This document shows positions 18,993 through 28,437 of a DNA stretch of 64,000 bases, in pieces. The translations under genes and the position numbers were made by a program. A model generated the notes under the pieces. The model saw nothing but the letters and a program-made list of their open reading frames with translations. It had not been told where the DNA came from and searched no databases. This DNA is from Natrinema versiforme (lineage in GTDB: Archaea > Halobacteriota > Halobacteria > Halobacteriales > Natrialbaceae): assembly GCF_005576615.1 (NCBI RefSeq), contig NZ_CP040330.1, positions 2,604,001 through 2,668,000 of the forward strand, given 5' to 3'. How positions within the stretch are numbered: position 1 is the stretch's first letter; each line of letters opens with the position of its first letter.

Positions 18993-19388
18993 ATGGCCGA
19001 CCACTCGCAGAGAGCGGCGACCGAACCGACACGGGCCGACGGCGGGCGGCCGTGGCCGATCCTCGTTGCCCTCGGACTCGTCGGATCGGAAGTCGGCATC
19101 GTCGTCGGTTTCCTCCCCGTCGCCGTCATCGGACTCGTCGCGTTCGCCGCGAGCGTCGCGGGAATTCTGGCGGACGCCGACTACATCGAGCGGCCGCTCG
19201 CGTTCGCGGCGAAATTCGGCGTGGCCTTCGTCGTCGGCGGCGGGGTACTGACCGCCCACGGGACCGGGACGGTGCCGATCGAACTCCTCGAACCGCTCTC
19301 CGGGCTGGCGAGTCGTGGCGTCGCGCTCGTCATCGCCGGCGTCGTGACAATCGCCGGTGCGGGGGTCGTGCGGTCCCGACGGAGATAG
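18993..19388 (+). CDS. Small membrane protein (possible cox-cluster protein, DUF7541-like)
   Basis: 131 residues with four likely membrane helices, for example PWPILVALGLVGSEVGIVVG, LPVAVIGLVAFAASVAGIL, FAAKFGVAFVVGGGVLTA and GVALVIAGVVTIAGAGVV. The motif ADADYIERPLAFA is recognisable from haloarchaeal proteins annotated as cox cluster proteins. That link is from memory. No haem or copper ligands are visible. It is followed on the same strand by another small membrane protein and faces a 44-residue single-helix protein. Confidence 0.75.
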   Translation: MADHSQRAATEPTRADGGRPWPILVALGLVGSEVGIVVGFLPVAVIGLVAFAASVAGILADADYIERPLAFAAKFGVAFVVGGGVLTAHGTGTVPIELLEPLSGLASRGVALVIAGVVTIAGAGVVRSRRR

Positions 19389-19501
19389 AACGATAGCAGC
19401 GCCGTGACGGCCGTGATCGCCACGACGGCCACCACGGTCGCAACGCGACTGAATCGAGTCGAAACCCATCGCAGACGTCCACTCGAGAGCATACAGAATC
19501 A

Positions 19502-19750
19502 ATGAGTCGACGCGCATTCGACGCCGAAATCGGGCTCGATCTCACGGTCAACCTGATCCCGTTCGCGATCATGGCGTTCTTCGTCGCGGTCTTCGCGGTG
19601 TTCAACCCATGGGGGTTCGACCCGCTCCAGTCGACGATCCAGTTCGCCATCCTGATCGTGACGATGGGCACGCTCGCGGTCGCCACCTACGTCGCGGCTC
19701 GAGTGATCGAGACCGACGACCGCACGCGACACGACACGTCCGAGACCTGA
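19502..19750 (+). CDS. Two-helix membrane protein (DUF6684-like)
   Basis: 82 residues: MSRRAFDAEIGLDLTVNLIP, then helix one (AIMAFFVAVFAVFNPWGFDP) and helix two (FAILIVTMGTLAVATYVAAR). The NPWGFDPLQS loop is characteristic of a small haloarchaeal family recalled as DUF6684, usually found with haem-copper oxidase genes. No oxidase catalytic subunit is in this window, so a role in terminal oxidase assembly is only an inference from association elsewhere. Confidence 0.75.
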   Translation: MSRRAFDAEIGLDLTVNLIPFAIMAFFVAVFAVFNPWGFDPLQSTIQFAILIVTMGTLAVATYVAARVIETDDRTRHDTSET

Positions 19751-19775
19751 GTGTGGCACGCCACCGGTTTCGGAT

Positions 19776-19910
19776 TCAGTTGATGATCAGGACGAATCCG
19801 GTAATCGACATCAGTATCACGATGCCGACGAGCAGTACCAGGAACAGTTCCTTCTCGGATAGCCGGTGCTGGATGACTGTTCCGTCGGCGTCGGCCTTAT
19901 CGGAACTCAC
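19776..19910 (-). CDS. 44-residue single-helix membrane protein
   Basis: A short gene with a GTG start at 19910. The protein is VSSDKADADGTVIQHRLSEK followed by a hydrophobic helix, ELFLVLLVGIVILMSITGFV, ending LIIN. The hydrophilic head, single helix and absence of other features resemble accessory subunits of small oxidase complexes. The convergent position with two possible cox-associated genes supports that, but the function is not established. Codon third positions are GC-biased, which favours real coding. Confidence 0.6.
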   Translation of the reverse strand: MSSDKADADGTVIQHRLSEKELFLVLLVGIVILMSITGFVLIIN

Positions 19911-20161
19911 GGGGGATCACTGTCGGGGCTACACCGTAATCGGGGAAGAACGTTTCCCAGCAGCCGGCCGTGACACCACACGTTCGCCCACCGAGAGAGA
20001 CACCGGTGTCGGCTTTCCGTTCGTCGTTCGTTCTCGGCTGCGCGGGAGTCACGTTCACTGACCGACGGAGCGCCTATGTGGTTTACTCCCGTCTGATTCG
20101 AGTGCCGGAATCGAAGCGACGCCGCGCTCGGCGTGGCCGGGAGACTCGATTCCGGTCGAAC

Positions 20162-20167
20162 GGGTGA
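20162..20167 (+). promoter_or_regulatory. Shine-Dalgarno-like site deciding the L12 start
   Basis: GGTGAG lies 5-6 nt before the ATG at 20173 and supports that start over the in-frame GTG at 20164. Confidence 0.4.
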
Positions 20168-20172
20168 GACCG

Positions 20173-20517
20173 ATGGAATACGTCTACGCAGCCCTCATGC
20201 TCCACGAATCGGACCGAGAGATTTCCGAAGAGAACGTGCGCGACGTCGTCGAGGCCGCAGGGGTCGACGTCGAGGAGTCCCGCGTGAGAGCGCTCGTCGC
20301 CGCGCTCGAGGACGTCGATATCGAGGAAGCCATCGAGGAGACGGCGTTCGGCGCGGCCGCGCCCGCCCAGCCGGCGGCCGGCGGTGCGGACGCGTCGGCA
20401 GCGGAGGAAGAGCCAGCGGACGAAGAGCCGGAAGCCGAGGAAGAACCGGAAGACGAGGAGGAGGACGAAGACGAGGGAGACGCGTCGGGCGAAGGGCTCG
20501 GCGAACTGTTCGGCTGA
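20173..20517 (+). CDS. rpl12: Ribosomal stalk protein L12/P1, solitary divergent copy
   Basis: 114 residues from the ATG at 20173. It is an archaeal P1-type stalk protein that dimerises, binds uL10 and recruits translational GTPases. The N-terminal dimerisation part is [20 protein letters not shown], followed by [20 protein letters not shown], an Ala/Pro hinge, an acidic stretch and the conserved C-terminal tail GLGELFG that contacts elongation factors. In archaea this gene normally follows rpl11-rpl1-rpl10, but here none of those is adjacent. Residues 10-30 differ from the haloarchaeal consensus I know (usually ALILNEADEEINEDN). It may be a second copy. Confidence 0.88.
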   Translation: MEYVYAALMLHESDREISEENVRDVVEAAGVDVEESRVRALVAALEDVDIEEAIEETAFGAAAPAQPAAGGADASAAEEEPADEEPEAEEEPEDEEEDEDEGDASGEGLGELFG

Positions 20518-20655
20518 TCCGCCTCGCTTTCTTTTCGATCGGGTCGATCGGAGCCGCTCGAGTGAGCGACCGGTCTCGAATCGAGAGGACCGTCGCCGTA
20601 TCACCGCCAGAGATCCGACACAAGACCCTCAAATCAGGCCGTCGTACGCGGGACC

Positions 20656-20919
20656 GTGTCCAGTGATCGCCGGATTACGGGCCGGAACGCCATCGCCGGG
20701 CTCGGCCTCGCGCTGGTCGCCGCGACCGCCGCCTTCGGGGCGGTGCTCGGCGCGACGCTGCCCGGCCGGACCGGGCTCGAGGAGATCACCGTCCTCGCGG
20801 TCGCAGTTCCCGTTACACCGCTCACGCTCGGCGTTTACGGGGCCGTTTCGGTCGGGGTCGTCCTCCTGTCGCTCCTGCTCGTCGTCCGAACACTCTCCCA
20901 ATTCGATGCCGAGACGTGA
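20656..20919 (+). CDS. Small two-helix membrane protein
   Basis: 87 residues with a GTG start (VSSDRRITGRNAIAGLGLAL). Hydrophobic segments are about residues 12-35 (AIAGLGLALVAATAAFGAVL) and 55-80 (LTLGVYGAVSVGVVLLSLLL). The protein ends LSQFDAET. It resembles small haloarchaeal membrane proteins of unknown function (DUF7536 is a possible name, from memory). There are no catalytic or binding motifs. Confidence 0.65.
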   Translation: MSSDRRITGRNAIAGLGLALVAATAAFGAVLGATLPGRTGLEEITVLAVAVPVTPLTLGVYGAVSVGVVLLSLLLVVRTLSQFDAET

Positions 20920-21020
20920 GGGTCACGCACCGCCGCTCGCTACTCATAGATAGCTGTCCGCCCATCCGATCACACTCCTGTGAAAAGAACTACAGTACTG
21001 ATCTTCGAACATCGCATGAA

Positions 21021-21547
21021 ATGGCCGCCACTCTCCGAGCGATGGTCGTCCCCTTTTTCGCTGCCCTGTTTCCGGCGGTGTGGTACGTCAATCGCAACCT
21101 CACGACGGCCAGTCTCCCACCGTCGACGGAGCCCTCGCTCGAACTGCTCGCCGTCGGAATCGGCGTTTCGATCGCCGGATCGGCCGCCGTCGCGTTCGTA
21201 TCGGCGTTCGTTGGGCGGCGAGTCACCGCGGACGAGCAGGCGTCGTCCCGGTATCGACGCGTGTTGCAACTCGACGACGCCTCTCTCGTCGCGTTCCCGG
21301 ATTCGTCTCGCTCGCGTTCCTGTGGGCCGTCGTCGCGCTCGCCGGAATCGGGCCCGCGTGGCTCGGCGGCCTCCTCTCCGTGCCGCTCGCGCTGCTGGGA
21401 CTGCCGCTCGTCCTTCTCAGTCCGCTCGCGATCCGGTTTCACTGGGCCGTGGTCCTCGGCCTCGTCGGAAGCGTCGTGTGGATGGCGGTGCTCGCGACGG
21501 TGCTATCGGACGCGGTTCACCGGTGGCGGACGACCGACGCCGCGTGA
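21021..21547 (+). pseudogene. Frameshifted four-helix membrane protein
   Basis: The first part reads MAATLRAMVVPFFAALFPAV from 21021, with a second helix LLAVGIGVSIAGSAAVAFVS, up to RRVLQLDDASLVAF near 21296. The hydrophobic pattern then stops in this frame. It resumes in a different frame as GFVSLAFLWAVVALAGIG and continues to the stop at 21547 (WRTTDAA). Loss of one base near 21290-21300 would explain it; for example TTC-GCC-GGA would give an uninterrupted VAFAGFVSLAF. It may be a true frameshift or a sequencing error. Function unknown. Confidence 0.7.
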
Positions 21548-21553
21548 CTCAGA

Positions 21554-21635
21554 TAGTAGCTACTGAACGTAACTGCATACCTGATCGCTGGACGGCATTG
21601 CGATCAGTGTGCAAATCGGATCAGTGGCTACGATA
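21554..21635 (+). repeat. 82-bp structured intergenic repeat, copy 2
   Basis: Same length and orientation as the copy at 12151. Outer arms are GTAGCTACTGA (21556-21566) and TCAGTGGCTAC (21621-21631). The single C-to-T change relative to copy 1 turns a G-C pair into a G-U pair if transcribed from the plus strand. Inner hairpin arms CTGATCGC (21581-21588) and GCGATCAG (21600-21607) are identical to copy 1, while the loop has three changes. It lies between the frameshifted membrane gene and the 3' end of the mutase gene. Confidence 0.85.
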
Positions 21636-21724
21636 CGATCGGACAACAGTCAGTAGCCTCCCGATCGCGTTCCGCGACGGCGTCTCGAGTGCGATCGGGC
21701 TGTACGTTGTTTCGCCCGACAGTA

Positions 21725-23425
<1,701 letters not shown>

Positions 23426-23510
23426 GGTCGTAATATTTGCCGACAGCGCAATGAAGGTTCGGGGGTGTTTTCCCGACTGCAAACGGGCCCGGAATGCCCC
23501 GGAGAACGGC

Positions 23511-24251
23511 TCAGGCCCGGCTGCGTTCGCGGGGGACCGTGAGGGCGTCGTCGCCCCAGTCGATGTCGACGAGGCGTTTCGGCGTCCCCGACAGCCCCTC
23601 GCGGCTGACGATTTCGATCGTTCGATTGCGCGCGTCGGGCGTGAACGGCGACGCGGCCATGATCCGGGCCACGTCGGCTCGCGGAATCGACCCCGAGACG
23701 GAATCGCCGCCCTCGCCCACGAGGACTTCGCCGCTCGGCGGTCTGTTCGTGAGGCTGCCGGGACGAACGATCGTGTATCCCAGCCCCGATCGGCGCAGCG
23801 AGGTCTCGGCGTCCCGTTTGGCACGCAGCGAGCCCCGGATCGCGAGCCGCGACGGCAGCGACAGCCCCGCCCTCGAGTTTCCGACGCCGATCGCGCTCTC
23901 GAAGACGAAATAGGAGATTCCCTCCGCCACGGCGGCGGTGATGAGGTTGATGACGCCCGTCCGATCGACCAGCTTGCCGCCGATCGCGTGCCGCAGGCTC
24001 GGCGGCGTACCGAGCGCACAGTAGACGATGTCACAGCCCTCGACCGCCTGCACAGCGTCGGCCGACTCGAAGAAATCGGCGACGATCACCTCGTCCGCCC
24101 CGTGTCGCTCGAGCGTGTCCGCGGCCGCATACGACCGCGTGATCGCGCGAACGGTCAGTTCGGTCGGCCGCAGGACAGACAGCAGTTCGTGTCCGGTGTC
24201 GCCGCTGGCACCGGCGATGAGAACGCGATCGGGCGTGTGTGATCCAGCCAT
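23511..24251 (-). CDS. NAD(P)-binding SDR/NmrA-like protein
   Basis: 246 residues from the ATG at 24251. The N-terminal Rossmann motif is VLIAGASGDTGHELL, followed by ALGTPP and a conserved YTIVRPGSLTNRPPSG segment of atypical short-chain dehydrogenases (NmrA/BLVRB-like). The usual YxxxK catalytic pair is not clearly present, so redox activity is uncertain. It ends 85 nt before the mutase start and could be co-transcribed. No substrate can be assigned. Confidence 0.88.
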   Translation of the reverse strand: MAGSHTPDRVLIAGASGDTGHELLSVLRPTELTVRAITRSYAAADTLERHGADEVIVADFFESADAVQAVEGCDIVYCALGTPPSLRHAIGGKLVDRTGVINLITAAVAEGISYFVFESAIGVGNSRAGLSLPSRLAIRGSLRAKRDAETSLRRSGLGYTIVRPGSLTNRPPSGEVLVGEGGDSVSGSIPRADVARIMAASPFTPDARNRTIEIVSREGLSGTPKRLVDIDWGDDALTVPRERSRA

Positions 24252-24354
24252 CGAGCGAGGTACCGCGCCGACACGGAAAACGCTCACCAGCGGTCGGTCC
24301 GGCTGACTGTCTCCCTGCTGAGTATGAGAAATCGTCCCGCGGTTCGCCGACGCC

Positions 24355-25188
24355 CTACTGGTCTTCGTCCCTGTCTCCGCCCCCGCCGTCGGACTGGAGT
24401 CGCTTGGTCGTCTGGACCAGCGGATGTCTCGCGTAGTCGACGACGTCGATGTCGTCGATCCGCTCGAGGTCCTCCTTTTCGGCGGTGCGTGCCATCCCCA
24501 GATCGATCTCGTGGGAGATGACGATGACGTAGGCGTCCATCTCGTCGATCGATAGCTGATCGGCCGCGAGCACGCGGTGGTGGCCGTCGGCCAGCAACAG
24601 TGTGCCGCCGTTGTCGATGACGACCAGCGGCTCGGCGAGCCCGCGCTCGAGTTCGTATCGCCGCCCCTCGAGTTCGTCGGCGTACACCCGGCCCTGCGTC
24701 GGGGTGAGTTCCGAGAGCGGGACGGTCCGGCGCTCCTCCGTCAGCTCGATCTCGTGGATCTGCTCTAAGGTCCGCATCAGTTTGCCCACCTTCTCGGGGG
24801 TCGCGCGCTCGATCTGGCTGCGGATGACGTCGGCGTTCGAGATGATCCCAACGAGGTTGCCCGCGTCGTCGACGACAGGGAGCTTCTGGATGCCCGAGCG
24901 GAGGATGACGCGCGCGGCGTCGTTTACCTTCATGTCGGGGTGGGCGACCAGCAGATCGGTCGCCATGACCTTGAAAATCGGGTCGTCGTCCTCGGCGAGC
25001 AGCAGGTCGCGAGCGCTGATGAAGCCCTCGACGCGCCGTCGATCCGTGACGGGAAACCCGCTGTGTTCCTCGCTCTCGGCGATCCGCGTCGCGACCTCGC
25101 CGACGGTTTCGTCGGGCGACACCGTCGCTACGTCCCGCGTCATGTAATCCTTGACCTTGGGCTTCGTCCGGCCCGACACGACCTCCAT
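24355..25188 (-). CDS. CBS-domain pair fused to ParB-like domain
   Basis: 277 residues from the ATG at 25188. Residues 1-125 form two CBS motifs (VKDYMTRDVATVSPDETVGE and GIQKLPVVDDAGNLVGIISN), a likely nucleotide-binding sensor. Residues 150-235 form a ParB/sulfiredoxin-fold domain with TVPLSELTPTQGRVYADELE, PLVVIDNGGTLLLADGHHRV and LAADQL. The DGHHR motif is the phosphate-binding box. Relatives include ParB and the archaeal free-serine kinase SerK, which also uses this fold, so either DNA/CTP binding or a small-molecule kinase is possible. The TATA-like box 24 nt upstream supports the start. Confidence 0.85.
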   Translation of the reverse strand: MEVVSGRTKPKVKDYMTRDVATVSPDETVGEVATRIAESEEHSGFPVTDRRRVEGFISARDLLLAEDDDPIFKVMATDLLVAHPDMKVNDAARVILRSGIQKLPVVDDAGNLVGIISNADVIRSQIERATPEKVGKLMRTLEQIHEIELTEERRTVPLSELTPTQGRVYADELEGRRYELERGLAEPLVVIDNGGTLLLADGHHRVLAADQLSIDEMDAYVIVISHEIDLGMARTAEKEDLERIDDIDVVDYARHPLVQTTKRLQSDGGGGDRDEDQ

Positions 25189-25212
25189 ACCCGGACACAC
25201 GGGAGCCGCGCG

Positions 25213-25220
25213 CAAAAGTA
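25213..25220 (-). promoter_or_regulatory. TATA-like box of the CBS-ParB gene
   Basis: The minus strand reads TACTTTTG and ends 24 nt before the ATG at 25188, fixing that start over an upstream one. Confidence 0.5.
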
Positions 25221-25263
25221 CTGTTACTGACGCTGCCTCTTCCTCCTCTCGACCCTCGAGTCC

Positions 25264-26763
25264 TCACGCGGACTCGCCGTCTTCGGGCTCGCCCCGCTGG
25301 GTGAACAGCCACTCGCTAGTCTGGGTGTAGGCTCCGACCGGGACCCCTGGCCGCGTCTCGATCGCCTCGAAGAACCGGTTCGTGATGACCTCCTCGACGA
25401 CGCTGACGATCGACTCGATCTCCGCCTCGTCGTCGGCGCTGCCCAGAATGCCGATCTCGAGTTGCGCGCCGGCCATGTCGGCGTGGCCGCCGGCGCTCCC
25501 GATCCGGTCGAACGCGTCCCGCAGGGTCTCCCCGAGGTCGACATCGGCGGCCCGCGACCGGGCCGAGAGGTAGACCATCTCGTCGTTGAAGCCGAAGACG
25601 AGCGTCGTCTCGACGCCCTCCATCGCGAGCAACTGATCGGCCGCTTGGGGCAGCGCGTCCCGATCGCTGATCCGCCCGACGCTGGCGACGGCGACCGACT
25701 CGCGTTGCACCCGGTTCTTGATCGCTCGCGCGATCGTCTCGAGGGTCTCGCCCTCGAGGGAGGGTTGTTCGATCTGGCGCAGGAGCGACGTGTCGACGTG
25801 GGGCCACAGCCGCGACGCCGCCCGGAAGTCGGCGGGCGACACCTCCCGCGTGAAGTCGTTCGTGTCGACCCGGATGCCGTACAGCAGCGCCGTCGCCGTC
25901 GCCGGATCGAAGTCGAGGTCGAATCGCTCGAGGTACTCGGTCAGGACGGTGCTGGTCGCGCCCGCCTGCTGGCGCAGGTCCACGAACTCGCCGGGGACCG
26001 GCCCGCGGGGCGGATGGTGGTCGATGACGATATCGACGTGGAGGTCGGACGGGAGCTGATCGTTGACGCCGGGCCGGGAGTGATCGACCAGCGCGAACGC
26101 CGAGTACTCCGAGATCGGCTGGTCGCGGTCTAAGTTCCGCAGATTCAGTCCGAGCAGGTTGACCATCGCCCGGTTCTCCTGATGGGAGATCTCGCCGAAG
26201 TAACAGGCGTCGGCGTCGACGCCGACGGACTCGGCGACGGCGACCAGCGCGACCGCGCTCGCGAGCGCGTCCGGGTCCGGATTGTCGTGTGCGAGGACCG
26301 CCAGCCGGCCGTCGATCCCCGCGAGTTGCTCCCGGAGTTCGATCGCCGCTTCGGCCGACGGGCTCGCCGCGCCGTCGAGGACCCGATCGGCCATGACGCT
26401 CGAGGGATCGACGACGGCGTCGGCCAACTCCTCGAACCGGTCGCGGTCCGCCGCCGTCGCATTCCCGCCCAGATACGCCACGATCGAGGCCTCGGGGAAC
26501 CGATCCCGCGCCGCCTCGAGTGCGGCCCGATTGATGTCGGTGCGGTCGCTCCCGACGAAGATTACGTCCGGGGGGTCGACGTTCGAGATCACGTCGGGGT
26601 CGGCCGGGTCGGCGCCGCGGGCCGGCACGCTCTCGTCGCGCAACGTTTCGACGACGCTCTCGTCGTCGGTGATCGCGAGCAGTCGGTCGCCGTCGCGCTC
26701 GGACAGTCGCTCCGTGACCTGTCGGCAGACGGTCCCACAGCCGAGCACGAGCCGGAAAACCAT
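25264..26763 (-). CDS. DHH-family phosphoesterase with N-terminal TrkA-like domain
   Basis: 499 residues. Residues 1-130 form a Rossmann-like nucleotide-binding domain (VFRLVLGCGTVCRQVTERL, with VIFVGSDRTDINRAALEA). The DHH domain begins with LAVLAHDNPDPDALASAVAL, continues with FALVDHSRPG and the DHH box VDIVIDHHPP, and ends with a DHHA1 domain containing SAGGHADMAGAQLEIGI. This places it with RecJ/NrnA/GdpP-type hydrolases that cleave short nucleotides or cyclic dinucleotides. The substrate is not evident. It follows the nuo operon on the same strand, separated by the hairpin repeat at 26818. Confidence 0.92.
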   Translation of the reverse strand: MVFRLVLGCGTVCRQVTERLSERDGDRLLAITDDESVVETLRDESVPARGADPADPDVISNVDPPDVIFVGSDRTDINRAALEAARDRFPEASIVAYLGGNATAADRDRFEELADAVVDPSSVMADRVLDGAASPSAEAAIELREQLAGIDGRLAVLAHDNPDPDALASAVALVAVAESVGVDADACYFGEISHQENRAMVNLLGLNLRNLDRDQPISEYSAFALVDHSRPGVNDQLPSDLHVDIVIDHHPPRGPVPGEFVDLRQQAGATSTVLTEYLERFDLDFDPATATALLYGIRVDTNDFTREVSPADFRAASRLWPHVDTSLLRQIEQPSLEGETLETIARAIKNRVQRESVAVASVGRISDRDALPQAADQLLAMEGVETTLVFGFNDEMVYLSARSRAADVDLGETLRDAFDRIGSAGGHADMAGAQLEIGILGSADDEAEIESIVSVVEEVITNRFFEAIETRPGVPVGAYTQTSEWLFTQRGEPEDGESA

Positions 26764-26817
26764 TTGTCGCGGCTTGCAACCCCGACGGGTAAAAGCTACC
26801 GGGTCTCCGCTCGGCTC

Positions 26818-26899
26818 ATACGGATTGCTGTAACGATTTACCGGCGCAACCGCCGCCCAGGTCGCGGTTGCGCCGGAAATGACTTACAGTAAACCGTAT
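26818..26899. repeat. 82-bp palindromic element abutting nuoN
   Basis: Terminal inverted repeats are ATACGGATTGCTGTAA and TTACAGTAAACCGTAT (two mismatches in 16). A perfect 13-bp inner stem has arms CCGGCGCAACCGC (26841-26853) and GCGGTTGCGCCGG (26864-26876) with a 10-nt loop. The right end coincides with the last base of the nuoN stop codon. It resembles haloarchaeal MITE/REP-like elements and could fold to end or stabilise the nuo transcript. It is unrelated in sequence to the repeat at 12151 and 21554. Confidence 0.85.
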
Positions 26900-28437
26900 C
26901 AGGCGACGACCGCCGCGGCCGCCTCGAGCGCGGCATCGGCGATCGGCCCGAACGCGGGCAGGGCGACGACCGTGAGGACGGCCGCAGCGATGATCGCCGC
27001 GTAGAGCCCGGTCGGCTGGGCGAGGCGGTCCCGGTCGAGGATCGGCTCCTCGATCCAGAGCGCCTTGACCAGCCGCGAGTAGTAGTACAGCGAGAGCGCG
27101 CTGTTGACCACGAGCGCGGCGGCGAGGACTAAGAGGATCGTGTTGTCCGCGGCCGCGTTGATCGTCTCGGTGTAGAGCAGATACTTGCTCCAGAAGCCGC
27201 CGAAGGGCGGCACCCCCGCGAGGCTGAACATGAACACGGCCATCGCGGCGCAGGCGAACGGCGCCTGCTGCGAGAGACCGTTGTAGTCCTCGAAGGTCCG
27301 GCCGACGCCCCAGTACTCCGCGAGGGCGACGAACAGGAACGCGCCCGTGTTCATGAAGCCGTAGACCAGCAGGTGCATCATGGCCGCGCCCATGACGAGT
27401 TCGCCGCCCTCGGCTGAGAGGGCCGCGAGCCCGATCAGCACGTAGCCTGCGTGGCCGATCGAGGAGTAGGCGAGCATCCGTTTGACGTTCTCCTGAGTCG
27501 CCGCCGCGAAGTTCCCGACCGTCATCGTGACGATCGCGAGGATGACGAAGGCCAGCGTCCAGTCGACGCCGATGGCCTCCGTCGTCGCGGCGACCGGGAA
27601 CGCCGTCGTGAACACGCGGAACGCGAGCACGAAGCCGGCGGCCTTCGAGGCCGAGGAGAGGAACGCCGAGATCGGCGCGGGCGCACCCTCGTAGGCCTCG
27701 GGGGCCCAGAAGTGGAACGGAACGCTCGCGGTCTTGAACGCGATGCCACCGATCAGCATCAGGATCCCGAGCCCGAGTAGGCCGCCCATTTCGCCGACGG
27801 CTCCATCGCCGCTCTCGAGAACTGCGGCGATATCCGTGAGTTGCAAGGAGCCGGTCGCACCGTAGACCAGCGAGACGCCGTAGACGAAGATCGCCGAGGA
27901 CAGCGCCCCAATCAGGAAGTACTTCAGCCCGGCCTCGACGCTGCCGCGGTTGTCCTTGAGGATCGCGACCAGCGCGTACGACGGCAGGCTCGTCAACTCG
28001 AGTGCGATGAAGATCGTCACGAGGCTGTTCGAGGCGGCCATCATCGACATCCCGGTCGCCGCGAGGATGACCAGCGAGTAGTACTCGGCCTGATAGGTGT
28101 GATCCCGCAGGTAGTCGTGGCTCGCGACCGTGACGAGGGCGGTGACGATCGCGACGATGATCATGAAGTACAGCGCGAGCTGATCGACGACGAACTGGCC
28201 GCCCATCAGATCGATGACGCCGTAGTTCTCGATCCCCGTCGCACCGACGCCGGCGGCGGTAAACCAGACGGCGACGGCCAGCGACGACAGCGAGCCGACG
28301 ACGGCGACGCCGGCGAGCAGGGTGCGGTTCGTCGAGTGCGGGTTGATGCTATCGAGCAGGAACAGCACGAGCGCCGTCCCCGCGAGGATCAGTGCCGGCG
28401 CGAGTGCCGCCCACTGCGGAAGCTCGAGGACTGCCAT
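26899..28437 (-). CDS. nuoN: NADH-quinone oxidoreductase-like subunit N
   Basis: Membrane antiporter-like subunit of the complex I-type quinone reductase, 512 residues with about 14 helices. It is the distal gene of the nuo operon. The conserved helix IALELTSLPSYALVAILKDN and the proton-channel helices (GVSLVYGATGS, GILMLIGGIAFKTASVPFHF, WAPEAYEGAPAPISAFLSSA) match the Mrp/NuoLMN family. The start ATG overlaps the nuoM stop by one base (TGATG). The stop codon touches the 82-bp hairpin element. Confidence 0.95.
   Translation of the reverse strand: MAVLELPQWAALAPALILAGTALVLFLLDSINPHSTNRTLLAGVAVVGSLSSLAVAVWFTAAGVGATGIENYGVIDLMGGQFVVDQLALYFMIIVAIVTALVTVASHDYLRDHTYQAEYYSLVILAATGMSMMAASNSLVTIFIALELTSLPSYALVAILKDNRGSVEAGLKYFLIGALSSAIFVYGVSLVYGATGSLQLTDIAAVLESGDGAVGEMGGLLGLGILMLIGGIAFKTASVPFHFWAPEAYEGAPAPISAFLSSASKAAGFVLAFRVFTTAFPVAATTEAIGVDWTLAFVILAIVTMTVGNFAAATQENVKRMLAYSSIGHAGYVLIGLAALSAEGGELVMGAAMMHLLVYGFMNTGAFLFVALAEYWGVGRTFEDYNGLSQQAPFACAAMAVFMFSLAGVPPFGGFWSKYLLYTETINAAADNTILLVLAAALVVNSALSLYYYSRLVKALWIEEPILDRDRLAQPTGLYAAIIAAAVLTVVALPAFGPIADAALEAAAAVVA

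Noticed and set aside
26818-26899. Reading the nuoN-adjacent element as a third copy of the repeat at 12151 and 21554
   Set aside because: The length is also 82 bp, but neither the arms nor the loop sequences match; equal length appears coincidental.
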